From: Muribaculum intestinale
Lineage (GTDB): Bacteria; Bacteroidota; Bacteroidia; Bacteroidales; Muribaculaceae
Assembly (NCBI RefSeq): GCF_002201515.1
Contig: NZ_CP021421.1
Location: 744,001 to 808,000, forward strand
DNA: 64,000 nt
Reading direction: 5' to 3'
Below the pieces are notes generated by a model. It made no database searches and had not been told where the DNA came from. It saw nothing but the letters and a program-made list of their open reading frames with translations. Below are positions 41,809 through 50,326 of this stretch, piece by piece. The stretch's first letter is position 1, and each line of letters opens with the position of its first letter. Made by a program: the position numbers and the translations under genes.

Positions 41809-42831
41809 ATGAGAGCAATATTACCGTTAACCATAGCTGCAATAGCAATAGCCGGAGGGTGTACCATCAGCAACAATGCGGACACAGCAAATACTGAAAG
41901 CATGAAAATCGACCGATATGACCTTGAGGTAAGTGCCTATCCGGCTCTCGACTCGGCTTCTCGCGCCGACTTCCTCATGGCATATGCCGATGTCAACAGG
42001 CTGGTACTACAACTGTATGCCGCATCTCATCCAGGGGTAAGTAAGGAAGCGAGCGACTCGATGATGTCGGAGTATGCACGCAGCCGTGGGGTAAGTATGT
42101 TCGGGTGTGCGATACGCGAGCGTCTCGGTGCTACCGACTCCATAGAGGCGGCTCTTGGAGAAGCGGCATCGCGCTCAAGGAGCATGATACCCGAACTGAA
42201 ATGGCCGCGTCTGTATGGTATTATCTCGACCTACGACCAGGCGATAATACTCAGCGGCGACTCCATAGCCCTCATCGGCATGAACCATTATCTCGGCCCT
42301 GACGACGAGGCCTACGAGGGATTTGACAATTATCGCCGACGCGACAAGCGCCTGGCAGCACTCCCGGCACAACTCACAGAATCGCTTCTTTACAGCCAGT
42401 GGCCTTATGAACTGCCCGACAAGGACGCCACAGCTCTGAGCCATATGCTCTATGACGGAGCCGTAGCGTGGATTACGATGCGAATCACCGGCACAGAACG
42501 GCCGGAGGAAATAATCGGCTGGGACGAAGTCCAGACAAAATGGGCCGAGGCCAACGAAAGCAATGCCTGGGAAGCGCTGATAAACAGAAAAATGCTATAC
42601 TCTACCGATGAGGATTATGGCATGAGGCTGACACAACGTGCTCCGGCAACAAGCATGCTACATCCCGATGCACCCGGTCGCATGGGTACATGGCTCGGAA
42701 TGCGCATCATCGATGCATACATGAAGAGTCACCCTGATACGGAACCACGGCAACTCCTGCAGAAAGATTTTTATGGAAACATCAAGACTTTGGTCGAATC
42801 GGGATACAACCCGTTGCGCCGACAGGACTGA
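41809..42831 (+). CDS. GldB-like lipoprotein
   Basis: This 340-residue protein has a lipoprotein signal (MRAILPLTIAAIAIAGGC, lipid Cys at 18). The rest follows the gliding-motility lipoprotein GldB pattern: IDRYDLEVSAYPALD near the N-terminus, GMNHYLGPDDEAYEGF, LLYDGAVAWI-type helix, WAEANESNAWEALINRKMLYSTDEDYGMRLTQRAPATS and the C-terminal PGRMGTWLGMRIIDAYMKSHPDT...YNPLRRQD. It appears in non-gliding gut Bacteroidales too, so a motility role is not implied. It faces away from the amidase operon and converges on a small gene. Confidence 0.8.
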   Translation: MRAILPLTIAAIAIAGGCTISNNADTANTESMKIDRYDLEVSAYPALDSASRADFLMAYADVNRLVLQLYAASHPGVSKEASDSMMSEYARSRGVSMFGCAIRERLGATDSIEAALGEAASRSRSMIPELKWPRLYGIISTYDQAIILSGDSIALIGMNHYLGPDDEAYEGFDNYRRRDKRLAALPAQLTESLLYSQWPYELPDKDATALSHMLYDGAVAWITMRITGTERPEEIIGWDEVQTKWAEANESNAWEALINRKMLYSTDEDYGMRLTQRAPATSMLHPDAPGRMGTWLGMRIIDAYMKSHPDTEPRQLLQKDFYGNIKTLVESGYNPLRRQD

Positions 42832-42835
42832 TGAT

Positions 42836-43015
42836 TCAGTTGAGGATAACTGCGGCATGCCTTGGAGCAAGCGCACGCTCGAAATGGTAGGCCCGGGCAA
42901 ACTGTCGTATAATGGCCAGAGTCGACTCGCAAGGCTTCAAGCACTCGTCCTTTTTTTCTGAAGCCAACATGCGATTATTGTCGAGAGTCGAAGAAGAGGT
43001 AGATTTTTTCAGCAT
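42836..43015 (-). CDS. Small conserved-looking protein, 59 residues
   Basis: A complete minus-strand frame with ATG at 43015 and TGA at 42836-42838 begins MLKKSTSSSTLDNNRMLASE and ends in LAPRHAAVILN. The middle part (LKPCESTLAIIRQFARAYHF) is a plausible amphipathic helix with normal codon use, and the flanking 360 nt become AT-rich only upstream of the ATG. Small Bacteroidales proteins of this shape (helix around IRxFARxY, ending in LN) are familiar to me, but I know no function. It ends 4 nt from the converging GldB-like gene. Confidence 0.65.
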   Translation of the reverse strand: MLKKSTSSSTLDNNRMLASEKKDECLKPCESTLAIIRQFARAYHFERALAPRHAAVILN

Positions 43016-43199
43016 AGGCAGGCGTGTTATCGTTGTATATGTAGAACGAATACGACCCGATTTTTATTATCAATTACCTCAACCGGATATAAAAATTATC
43101 ACACATATTTATCCATCTACACCTTTATCGGCATTATGCGTGCGTAAACTACAGAAATATAAAAATATTGTATCCCAATACTAAAAATTACTTAATTTA

Positions 43200-43231
43200 T
43201 TTGCCGCAATCGGAGCAAATCTCTACCTTTG
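43200..43231 (+). promoter_or_regulatory. Promoter of the ECF sigma-factor transcript
   Basis: TTTG (43200-43203), a 20-nt spacer and TACCTTTG (43224-43231) form a full promoter. The start near 43237 leaves a long leader of about 144 nt before the sigma-factor ATG at 43381. Confidence 0.75.
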
Positions 43232-43251
43232 CAACAAAAGAAGGCTAAAAC

Positions 43252-43377
43252 ATGTCAAAATATTGCTTGACTGCCACTAAACGAGACTTTCTTTTTACAA
43301 TTAGCAAATATAGTATTTACCTGCTTAAATTTACTGCCTATAGAGACGACCATTACTTCAAATCAAATCAATCATAA
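43252..43377 (+). CDS. Possible 41-codon leader peptide upstream of the sigma factor
   Basis: An ATG frame runs from 43252 to a TAA at 43375-43377, leaving exactly one codon (GTA) before the sigma-factor ATG in the same reading frame. It begins MSKYCLTATKRDF and is preceded by AGAAGG seven bases before its ATG, which resembles a Shine-Dalgarno sequence. The peptide is basic and aromatic and resembles nothing I recognise. It may be a regulatory leader that couples translation to the sigma-factor gene, or just a chance frame in a long leader. Confidence 0.35.
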   Translation: MSKYCLTATKRDFLFTISKYSIYLLKFTAYRDDHYFKSNQS

Positions 43378-43380
43378 GTA

Positions 43381-43971
43381 ATGCAAATCTTTTCTTCGCT
43401 CACCGACGAGCAGTTGGTGAAATCATATGTTGAAGGGAACAACGAGGCTTTCGACGCGCTATTGTTGCGCCACCAGTCAAAGCTATTTTCATATATCATG
43501 CGCATCGTACGCAACCGCGACATCGCCGACGACATCTTTCAGGAGACGTTTGTCAAGATTATCATGATGCTGAAACAAGGTCGTTATACCGAAAACGGAA
43601 AGTTTTCGGCATGGCTTCATCGTATCGCCCACAATCTTATCATTGACTACTATCGCCAGGAGCGTGTAGAGAACACCGTGTCGACTGATGACAACGAGAC
43701 CGATATGCTCAACCGGCGCGACCTCTGCGAGACGAATGTGGAGGACTGGCTTGTGGAGAATCAGATACATACCGACGTACGCCGTCTGATAGGGGCACTC
43801 CCGGAGCCTCAGCGCGAGGTGTTGACCATGCGATACTACCGCGACATGAGTTTCAAGGAAATAGCCGAGGCAACAGGTGTAAGCATCAACACTGCCCTCG
43901 GACGCATGCGCTATGCCCTGCTCAATATGCGCCGCATGGCCGCCAAACACAATATTCAGCTTACAGCATGA
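43381..43971 (+). CDS. ECF-type RNA polymerase sigma factor
   Basis: This 196-residue protein has region 2 (about 22-95: ALLLRHQSKLFSYIMRIVRNRDIADDIFQETFVKI, then GKFSAWLHRIAHNLIIDYYRQ) and region 4 (about 130-185: ALPEPQREVLTMRYYRDMSFKEIAEATGVSINTALGRMRYAL). There is no sigma region 1 or 3. No anti-sigma gene is adjacent, which is unusual for classical ECF groups. It is monocistronic with a long leader and a strong bidirectional terminator. Confidence 0.92.
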   Translation: MQIFSSLTDEQLVKSYVEGNNEAFDALLLRHQSKLFSYIMRIVRNRDIADDIFQETFVKIIMMLKQGRYTENGKFSAWLHRIAHNLIIDYYRQERVENTVSTDDNETDMLNRRDLCETNVEDWLVENQIHTDVRRLIGALPEPQREVLTMRYYRDMSFKEIAEATGVSINTALGRMRYALLNMRRMAAKHNIQLTA

Positions 43972-44021
43972 CGAAAGAGCGCGTGTGCAAATCCGGCAAC
44001 ATTTACATCGCGCACTAAGAA

Positions 44022-44066
44022 TATATAATGAAAGGCGTCCCAAAACTGGACGCCTTTCATTATATA
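44022..44066. terminator. Bidirectional terminator between the sigma factor and Skp-like genes
   Basis: Perfect 17-18 bp arms (TATAATGAAAGGCGTCC and its complement) surround a CAAAACT loop between two converging genes. Confidence 0.9.
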
Positions 44067-44106
44067 GGGAGAATTTTATATTTTCTCAATCAGCGGAAAG
44101 GACCGA

Positions 44107-44700
44107 TTAGTTTTCGGCTACCTTGTTGTAACGCTTGTTGAGACCGTCGATTACCTCGTTGGTAATATCGAGAGCAGGATTGAAGTATACTCCGGCAGCC
44201 TTGTAGAGGATTGCATCGTAGCCTTTCTTACGGTTATAGTCCTTGATAAAGGCCTCAATTGAGTCGGTAAGCTGAATCTGCTGCTGAATCATCTCCTGCT
44301 CTGCTTCGCGCTGAAGGCTTGCAAGATAATTCTGAGCTTCGGCCTGCTTCTTGTTGAATGTTTCCTGATCGGACTGGAAGCTCTCCTGAGAGAGGTATCC
44401 GTTATTGTTGATTTTCTGCTGTATCTGATTGCCGAGCTTCTGCAGTTCGGAAGTACGTGTACGCTGTGCGTTGTCAATCTTGTTGATCTGGCGGAGTTGT
44501 GCTTCCTTGAAATCTTTTGCGAGATTGTAATGTGCCGCAATCGAATCTGCATCGATGTAGCGGATGTTGACGGCAGCGGTGGCAGCCTTATCGGCGGTGG
44601 CGGCGGCAGGTGCGGCTTCCTCCTTGCCGGAAGAGCATGAAACTGCCGCAACGGCCAGCATCAACATGAGCGATTTTGCACAAAGTGCGGTTTTCTTCAT
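44107..44700 (-). CDS. OmpH/Skp-like lipoprotein
   Basis: This 197-residue protein has a lipoprotein signal ending AVAAVSC (Cys near 22), an Ala/Thr-rich linker (about 27-45) and a Skp/OmpH domain (about 45-190) with the long antiparallel coiled coil (DFKEAQLRQINKIDNAQRTRTSELQKLGNQIQQK) and the C-terminal GYDAILYKAAGVYFNPALDITNEVIDGLNKRYN. Skp chaperones hold unfolded outer-membrane proteins. The lipid anchor and linker differ from soluble Skp. It lies 24 nt after a small membrane-protein gene in the same operon. Confidence 0.9.
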   Translation of the reverse strand: MKKTALCAKSLMLMLAVAAVSCSSGKEEAAPAAATADKAATAAVNIRYIDADSIAAHYNLAKDFKEAQLRQINKIDNAQRTRTSELQKLGNQIQQKINNNGYLSQESFQSDQETFNKKQAEAQNYLASLQREAEQEMIQQQIQLTDSIEAFIKDYNRKKGYDAILYKAAGVYFNPALDITNEVIDGLNKRYNKVAEN

Positions 44701-44724
44701 TGTAAGTTGCTTAATGTATGGTAT

Positions 44725-44907
44725 TTATTTTCTTTTATCATTTTTGTGGGCATGCCCCGACGCGCAGGTAATACCCTTGCGGCGAAGCGCCACATTGTCG
44801 TGAACATGGCCTGAAGGGAATCTGGAGCCTTTAACAAAAAGCACCTTGATGCCCAGCAACACCACGCACACGGCTACGATAGCTATGGCTAACAACACTG
44901 TTTTCAC
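44725..44907 (-). CDS. Small single-pass membrane protein
   Basis: This protein of about 60 residues has one transmembrane helix (about 4-24, LLAIAIVAVCVVLLGIKVLFV) followed by a soluble tail FVKGSRFPSGHVHDNVALRRKGITC and a basic end. The pattern FVKG..FP..HV..N.ALR..GI.C is one I recall from small conserved Bacteroidetes proteins. The function is unknown. The only in-frame starts are GTG codons. I use 44907, because the GTG at 44928 lies two bases from the -7 box and upstream of the expected transcript start. It precedes the Skp-like gene. Confidence 0.65.
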   Translation of the reverse strand: MKTVLLAIAIVAVCVVLLGIKVLFVKGSRFPSGHVHDNVALRRKGITCASGHAHKNDKRK

Positions 44908-44930
44908 TGTGTCTCTATGTTTTTGCACTG

Positions 44931-44938
44931 CAAATATA
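44931..44938 (-). promoter_or_regulatory. -7 element of the small membrane protein/Skp operon
   Basis: The minus strand reads TATATTTG. It fixes the start of the first gene downstream of about 44925. Confidence 0.5.
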
Positions 44939-45057
44939 AGAAAGGAATTACAAATCTGGAATTATCTGAATTTTATTTTGTAACTTAGAGTGCGAAAAGC
45001 GAATAATTTAACAATTTTATACACTTCAAAGCGACCATTAACTAATCAAACAGAATA

Positions 45058-46524
45058 ATGATTATGACAATCAAGGATCTCAAACCAACGGCCGTATGGA
45101 CAATCTTTGACGAGATTACCAAGGTGCCCCGTCCTTCCAAGAAGGAAGAGAAAATCCGCAAATACATACTCGATTTCGCCAAAGCCAACGGCATCGACGC
45201 CAAGACCGACGAAGTGGGCAACGTAGTGCTCAGCAAACCTGCAACTCCCGGCAAAGAGGATGCTCCGACAGTAATAATGCAGGGACACATGGACATGGTG
45301 TGCGAGTCAAACAAGAAAGATTTCGACTTCGACAACTCCCCCATCACCACCATCATCGACGGAGAATGGGTACATGCCGACAACACTACTCTTGGCGCTG
45401 ACAACGGTATCGGAGTAGCAGCTTCTCTGGCTGTGATGGCCGACAAGAGCCTGGTACACGGTCCGCTCGAAGCTCTGTTTACCGTAGATGAAGAAACCGG
45501 CATGACCGGTGCCAACAATCTGGGTGAAAACATGATGAACGGCTCGATACTGCTCAACCTCGACTCGGAGGATGACGGCCAGTTCTTCATCGGTTGCGCC
45601 GGCGGCATCGACACCACCATCACTTTCGACTATAAGCGCGAGATGGCTCCTGCCGACTACCATTGGTTTGACATCGAACTCGCCAACCTAAGCGGCGGAC
45701 ATTCCGGAGGCGATATCCACGAAGGACGCGCCAACTCCAACAAGTTGCTCGCACGCTTCCTCTTCGGCCTGTCGCAGAAGCATGATATCGTGCTCAGCGA
45801 AATAAGCGGCGGCAACCTGCGCAACGCCATCCCCCGAGCAGCACATGCCGTAGTGGGCGTACATACCTCGAAGAAAGAAGAAGTAGTGGTAGCGTTCAAC
45901 GAATTTGTGGCTGACGTCAAGAACGAATATTCCCACACCGACCCGGCAATGGATATCACCATCGCTACCGCCGACAAGCCCGAATACGCCATCGATTCCG
46001 ACACCACCCTGCGCCTGATACGCTCGCTTTATGCCTGCCCCCACGGAGTAATCTCCATGAGCCACGACCTCGAAGGCCTGGTGGAGACCTCGACCAACCT
46101 CGCTTCGGTAAAGATGCAGCCCGACAATACAATACTTGTCACCACCAGCCAGCGCAGTTCGGTGGAAAGCCGCAAATATGACATCGCCAACCAGATTGAG
46201 GCCCTGTTCCTCATGGCCGGCGCCAAGGTGACCCACGGCGACGGATATCCCGGATGGGCCCCCAACATGAACTCGGCCATCATGAAGATTGCCGCTGACA
46301 CATACAAAGAACTTTATGGCGAGGAGCCGCTGATTACAGCCATACATGCCGGACTGGAATGTGGACTCTTCCTTACGAAATATCCGCACCTCGATATGGT
46401 ATCGTTCGGACCGACCCTGCGTGGTGTACACTCTCCCAGCGAGAAGATGCACATTCCTGCAGTAGAACGCTTCTGGGACCAGCTCGTAACCATACTACGC
46501 AAAGTATCAGACCTCAAAAAGTAA
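45058..46524 (+). CDS. pepD: Aminoacyl-histidine dipeptidase (PepD)
   Basis: This 488-residue M20-family zinc dipeptidase has the metal ligands in VIMQGHMDMVCES, GADNGIGVA and FTVDEETGMTGA, and the dimerization-domain signature IELANLSGGHSGGDIHEGRANSNKLLAR. It hydrolyses Xaa-His dipeptides in the cytosol as part of peptide use. It starts MIMT, and the ATG two codons later is an alternative. A hairpin follows before the muramidase gene. Confidence 0.95.
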   Translation: MIMTIKDLKPTAVWTIFDEITKVPRPSKKEEKIRKYILDFAKANGIDAKTDEVGNVVLSKPATPGKEDAPTVIMQGHMDMVCESNKKDFDFDNSPITTIIDGEWVHADNTTLGADNGIGVAASLAVMADKSLVHGPLEALFTVDEETGMTGANNLGENMMNGSILLNLDSEDDGQFFIGCAGGIDTTITFDYKREMAPADYHWFDIELANLSGGHSGGDIHEGRANSNKLLARFLFGLSQKHDIVLSEISGGNLRNAIPRAAHAVVGVHTSKKEEVVVAFNEFVADVKNEYSHTDPAMDITIATADKPEYAIDSDTTLRLIRSLYACPHGVISMSHDLEGLVETSTNLASVKMQPDNTILVTTSQRSSVESRKYDIANQIEALFLMAGAKVTHGDGYPGWAPNMNSAIMKIAADTYKELYGEEPLITAIHAGLECGLFLTKYPHLDMVSFGPTLRGVHSPSEKMHIPAVERFWDQLVTILRKVSDLKK

Positions 46525-46560
46525 TGTTCTGAGGCTACACATCAGTAAAAAGACAACTAT

Positions 46561-46602
46561 ATCCCCGGCAAGATGCCTGTAACGAGTCATCGTGTCGGGG
46601 AT
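46561..46602 (+). terminator. Terminator after pepD
   Basis: ATCCCCGGCAAGATG pairs with CATCGTGTCGGGGAT with two mismatches, followed by TTCTTTCC. It ends only 11 nt before the next ATG. Confidence 0.7.
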
Positions 46603-46613
46603 TTCTTTCCACC

Positions 46614-47393
46614 ATGAACACGCTACACAAGCTGATAGCCCTGGCCATAGCTGCAATAGGCTCTATATGCAATCATGCGGACGGCGCCCGTCCGCCACGG
46701 GTGACACATCCCGACTCGCTACATCTGCTGCCACAAAATCTATGGGAACTTCCGGAGAATCCTTGGTCGGAGGCCCGGCGCAACAGTATCGAACGTCTTA
46801 CCGACGAGGACTACCGCGAGGCTGCCGACGAACTCGGCATCGAGACTGCCGCCATGAAAGCTGTCGTAGCAATCGAGGCCGGCTCAACCCACCGGGGATT
46901 TTATGCTCCGGGAAAGCCATTGATTAATTTCGATCTTGCAATGTTCAGACGCGGAGCACGGAAACGAGGCATCAATCTCGCTACATACACAAAAAAACAA
47001 CCGGTGGTATTTTCTCGGCCCAACATAAAACGCTACGGTAGCTATCAGGCTGCACAGTATGCCCGGCTCAACGGCGCTATGGCCATAGACTCGATAACGG
47101 CGCTGGAAAACACGTTTTGGGGAATGTTTCAGATCGGGGGATTCAACTGGCGTAAATGTGGAGCCGAATCGATTAAGGATTTTGTCGACCGCATGTCATC
47201 AAGCGAGCATGAGCAACTCGAGCTCTTTGTCGAATTCGTAAAATCGCAAGGCCTTGACAAGTATCTCAAGAAGAAAGACTGGGCCGGATTTGCCCGCAGA
47301 TACAATGGCCCCGGATACGCAAAACGGCGATACCATAAGCGGCTGGCGAGCGCATACGAAAGGTATCGCAAAGAGGAAGACAAACATAAGTGA
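46614..47393 (+). CDS. Secreted N-acetylmuramidase (DUF3380 family)
   Basis: This 259-residue protein has a signal peptide (about 1-24). The DUF3380 N-acetylmuramidase domain (about 75-250) has the catalytic-Glu segment AVVAIEAGSTHRGF with Glu88, then the INFDLAMF, NTFWGMFQIGGFNWRKCG and DWAGFARRYNGPGYAKRRYHKRLASAY motifs. It cleaves peptidoglycan glycan strands in the periplasm. Related enzymes occur as phage endolysins, but there are no phage genes nearby and the signal peptide points to a cell-wall remodelling role. Confidence 0.88.
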   Translation: MNTLHKLIALAIAAIGSICNHADGARPPRVTHPDSLHLLPQNLWELPENPWSEARRNSIERLTDEDYREAADELGIETAAMKAVVAIEAGSTHRGFYAPGKPLINFDLAMFRRGARKRGINLATYTKKQPVVFSRPNIKRYGSYQAAQYARLNGAMAIDSITALENTFWGMFQIGGFNWRKCGAESIKDFVDRMSSSEHEQLELFVEFVKSQGLDKYLKKKDWAGFARRYNGPGYAKRRYHKRLASAYERYRKEEDKHK

Positions 47394-47458
47394 TGGAGTC
47401 TATTAATCGATTAACCTGATTGATATCATTCCCGACATAGCGAGGTACACAAAAATAC

Positions 47459-47492
47459 TGCGGCGTAAACCGGATTATCGGTTTACGCCGCA
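47459..47492. terminator. Bidirectional terminator between muramidase and frdB
   Basis: Perfect 14-bp arms TGCGGCGTAAACCG / CGGTTTACGCCGCA with a GATTAT loop lie between converging genes. No long T run follows on either strand. Confidence 0.8.
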
Positions 47493-47532
47493 TCTGTTCA
47501 GTATATCGTCGGATATGCCGACTTAACCGTAA

Positions 47533-48282
47533 TTACTCGGCACACTTGGCCTTGATAAACTCGCGGTTGAGACGTGCGATATTGCTAATCTTGATACACT
47601 TGGGACACTCCGCCTCGCAGGCTCCGGTGTTGGTGCAGTTGCCGAAACCGAGCTCGTCCATCTTCATTACCATGGCGCGTGCGCGACGTTTGCGCTCAAC
47701 CTGTCCCTGGGGCAGGAGTGCGAACTGGCTTACCTTTGCAGAAACGAAGAGCATTGCAGAGCCGTTCTTACAAGCAGCCACACATGCGCCACAGCCGATG
47801 CATGTAGCAGAGTCCATAGCCATGTCGGCGTTGACCTTGGAGATGGGGAGATTGTTGGCATCCTGTGCGCCTCCGCAGTTGAACGATACATAGCCGCCGG
47901 CCTGCTGAATCTGGTCAAAAGCATTGCGGTTGACCATGAGGTCCTTTATCACAGGGAACGCGGCAGAGCGCCAGGGCTCTACAGTGATTGTCTCGCCATC
48001 CTTGAAACGGCGCATGTAGAGCTGGCAAGTGGTAGCACCAGTAGCAGGGCCGTGGGGGTGTCCGTTGATATAGAGCGAGCACATACCACAGATACCTTCG
48101 CGACAGTCGTGGTCAAATGCAATCGGCTCCTCGTGGTTGTTAACGAGCTGCTCGTTGAGAATATCGAGAGTTTCAAGGAACGAGGTATCGGTATCGGTCT
48201 CCACGGTATAAGTGCGGAACTCACCTTTTTCCTTAGGACCGGCCTGACGCCAGACCTTGAGATTTACAGTCATATTTGCCAT
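47533..48282 (-). CDS. frdB: Fumarate reductase/succinate dehydrogenase iron-sulfur subunit
   Basis: This 249-residue protein has the [2Fe-2S] site in [20 protein letters not shown] (about 60-80) and two cysteine clusters near the C-terminus, [14 protein letters not shown] and [15 protein letters not shown], for the [4Fe-4S] and [3Fe-4S] centres. It passes electrons between the cytochrome b subunit and the flavoprotein. It is the last gene of the leftward operon cytochrome b-flavoprotein-iron-sulfur. In an anaerobe the main direction would be fumarate reduction with menaquinol. Confidence 0.96.
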   Translation of the reverse strand: MANMTVNLKVWRQAGPKEKGEFRTYTVETDTDTSFLETLDILNEQLVNNHEEPIAFDHDCREGICGMCSLYINGHPHGPATGATTCQLYMRRFKDGETITVEPWRSAAFPVIKDLMVNRNAFDQIQQAGGYVSFNCGGAQDANNLPISKVNADMAMDSATCIGCGACVAACKNGSAMLFVSAKVSQFALLPQGQVERKRRARAMVMKMDELGFGNCTNTGACEAECPKCIKISNIARLNREFIKAKCAE

Positions 48283-48304
48283 GTTGTAGAAAATTCTTTA
48301 AGAG

Positions 48305-50317
48305 TTACGACTTATAGTTACGTGTCTGTACCTTTATAGCCTCGTAGTGGAGGGGTTCCTTGATAAGCTCGGGAGCTTTTTCATCACTGCCCTGATAATC
48401 CCAGCATGCTACGTAGAAGTAGTTTTCGTCGTCGCGCTTAGCCTCGCCTTCCTCGGTCTGGTACTCTTCACGGAAGTGACCGCCACAGCTTTCGTTGCGG
48501 TTGAGGGCATCGTAGGCCACGAGTTCGCCCATCGTGATAAAGTCCTTGAGGCGGAAAGCCTTATCGAGCTCATTGTTCATTCCTTCAGCGGTGCCGGGCA
48601 CATAGAGGTTGGTCTCAAACTCCTTGCGAAGAGCCTTGAGCTTGTCAAGCGCGAGTGTGAGGCCCTCCTTGGTACGGCCCATTCCTACATATTCCCACAT
48701 GATGTGGCCGAGCTCCTTGTGGATGGAGTCGACAGAGCGCTTGCCCTGAATCTTGAGGAATGCGTTCTGGGCTTCCACACATTTCTTTTCGGCCTCGGCA
48801 AATTCGGGGCCATCGGTGCCGGGGCACGGAACGGTAATCTGGTCGCTGAGGTAGTTCTGGATTGTATAGGGAAGCACGAAGTATCCGTCGGCAAGACCCT
48901 GCATGAGTGCGGATGCACCAAGACGGTTGGCGCCATGGTCAGAGAAGTTGCACTCACCGATTGCAAACAGACCCTTGAGCGAAGTCTGGAGTTCGTAGTC
49001 AACCCAGATACCACCCATTGTGTAGTGGATAGCGGGGAAAATCATCATCGGGTTGTAATAAACCTGACCATTGATTTCGCTGCCCTTCTCGCCGGGGTTA
49101 ACATCGGTAATCTCCTCGTACATGTCGAAGAGGTTGCCGTAGCGCTGACGAACGACATCGATACCGAGACGGTTGATGGCCTCAGAGAAGTCGAGGAATA
49201 CGGCGAGACCGGTGTTGTTGACACCAAATCCCTTGTCGCAGCGTTCCTTGGCTGCACGCGATGCAACGTCGCGGGGCACGAGGTTGCCGAATGCCGGGTA
49301 TCGGCGTTCGAGATAGTAGTCGCGACGTTCTTCGGGAATATCAGAGCCCTTGATTTCACCGCGCTGGAGTTTCTTGGCGTCCTCGATATCCTTCGGCACC
49401 CAGATACGACCGTCGTTGCGGAGCGACTCCGACATAAGGGTAAGTTTCGACTGCTGGTCACCGTGCACAGGGATACATGTGGGGTGGATCTGCACATAAG
49501 AGGGGTTGGCGAAGTATGCGCCCTTGCGGTAGCAAGCCATAGCGGCAGAACAGTTGCAACCCATAGCGTTGGTCGAGAGGAAGTATGCGTTACCGTATCC
49601 GCCGGTAGCGATAACCACGGCGTGTGCTGCAAAGCGTTCGAACTTGCCTGTAACGAGATTCTTGGCGATGATACCGCGGGCACGGCCGTCAATCATAACC
49701 ACATCGTGCATCTCATAGCGGTTGTAGCTCTTCACCTTGCCAAGATTAATCTGGCGGTTGAGCGAGCTGTAGGCTCCGAGGAGGAGCTGCTGGCCGGTCT
49801 GGCCCTTTGCGTAGAATGTACGCGACACCTGGGCGCCACCGAACGAACGGTTAGCAAGAAGGCCTCCGTATTCACGTGCGAAGGGTACACCCTGAGCCAC
49901 ACACTGGTCGATGATATTGTTGGACACCTCGGCCAGACGATATACGTTGGCTTCGCGGGCACGGTAGTCACCGCCCTTTACTGTGTCGTAGAAGAGGCGA
50001 TAAACAGAGTCTCCGTCGTTCTGATAGTTCTTTGCAGCATTGATACCACCCTGTGCGGCAATTGAGTGAGCGCGGCGGGGGCTATCCTGGATGCAGAAGT
50101 TAAGTACGTTGAAACCCATCTCGGCGAGAGTCGAGGCGGCTGATGCGCCGGCAAGACCTGTACCAACCACAATCACCGACAGGCGGCGCTTGTTGGCGGG
50201 GTTCACGAGTTTCTGGTGAGCCTTATAGTTGGTCCATTTTTCAGCGATAGGACCTTCCGGGATTTTGGAATCAGCCGGATTCATCACTTTTACTTTGTCT
50301 AAATCGGTAGTTGCCAT
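48305..50317 (-). CDS. frdA: Fumarate reductase/succinate dehydrogenase flavoprotein
   Basis: This 670-residue protein has the FAD-binding dinucleotide motif [20 protein letters not shown] (about 51-70) and the covalent-FAD histidine segment [24 protein letters not shown] (about 83-106). The active-site region contains [29 protein letters not shown] and the C-terminal [14 protein letters not shown] helix. It reduces fumarate to succinate. The length fits the B-type enzymes of epsilonproteobacteria and Bacteroidetes. It is 22 nt upstream of frdB and 9 nt after frdC. Confidence 0.97.
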   Translation of the reverse strand: MATTDLDKVKVMNPADSKIPEGPIAEKWTNYKAHQKLVNPANKRRLSVIVVGTGLAGASAASTLAEMGFNVLNFCIQDSPRRAHSIAAQGGINAAKNYQNDGDSVYRLFYDTVKGGDYRAREANVYRLAEVSNNIIDQCVAQGVPFAREYGGLLANRSFGGAQVSRTFYAKGQTGQQLLLGAYSSLNRQINLGKVKSYNRYEMHDVVMIDGRARGIIAKNLVTGKFERFAAHAVVIATGGYGNAYFLSTNAMGCNCSAAMACYRKGAYFANPSYVQIHPTCIPVHGDQQSKLTLMSESLRNDGRIWVPKDIEDAKKLQRGEIKGSDIPEERRDYYLERRYPAFGNLVPRDVASRAAKERCDKGFGVNNTGLAVFLDFSEAINRLGIDVVRQRYGNLFDMYEEITDVNPGEKGSEINGQVYYNPMMIFPAIHYTMGGIWVDYELQTSLKGLFAIGECNFSDHGANRLGASALMQGLADGYFVLPYTIQNYLSDQITVPCPGTDGPEFAEAEKKCVEAQNAFLKIQGKRSVDSIHKELGHIMWEYVGMGRTKEGLTLALDKLKALRKEFETNLYVPGTAEGMNNELDKAFRLKDFITMGELVAYDALNRNESCGGHFREEYQTEEGEAKRDDENYFYVACWDYQGSDEKAPELIKEPLHYEAIKVQTRNYKS

Positions 50318-50326
50318 ATCGCTTGA

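Noticed and set aside
45688..46452. 254-codon minus-strand frame opposite pepD
   Set aside because: It is opposite a complete M20 dipeptidase gene, and no start region or homology pattern is visible.
48347..50065. 572-codon open frame on the plus strand across frdA
   Set aside because: It is antisense to a highly conserved flavoprotein, has no promoter, and its sequence follows the complementary strand of frdA codons. It is a shadow of codon bias.
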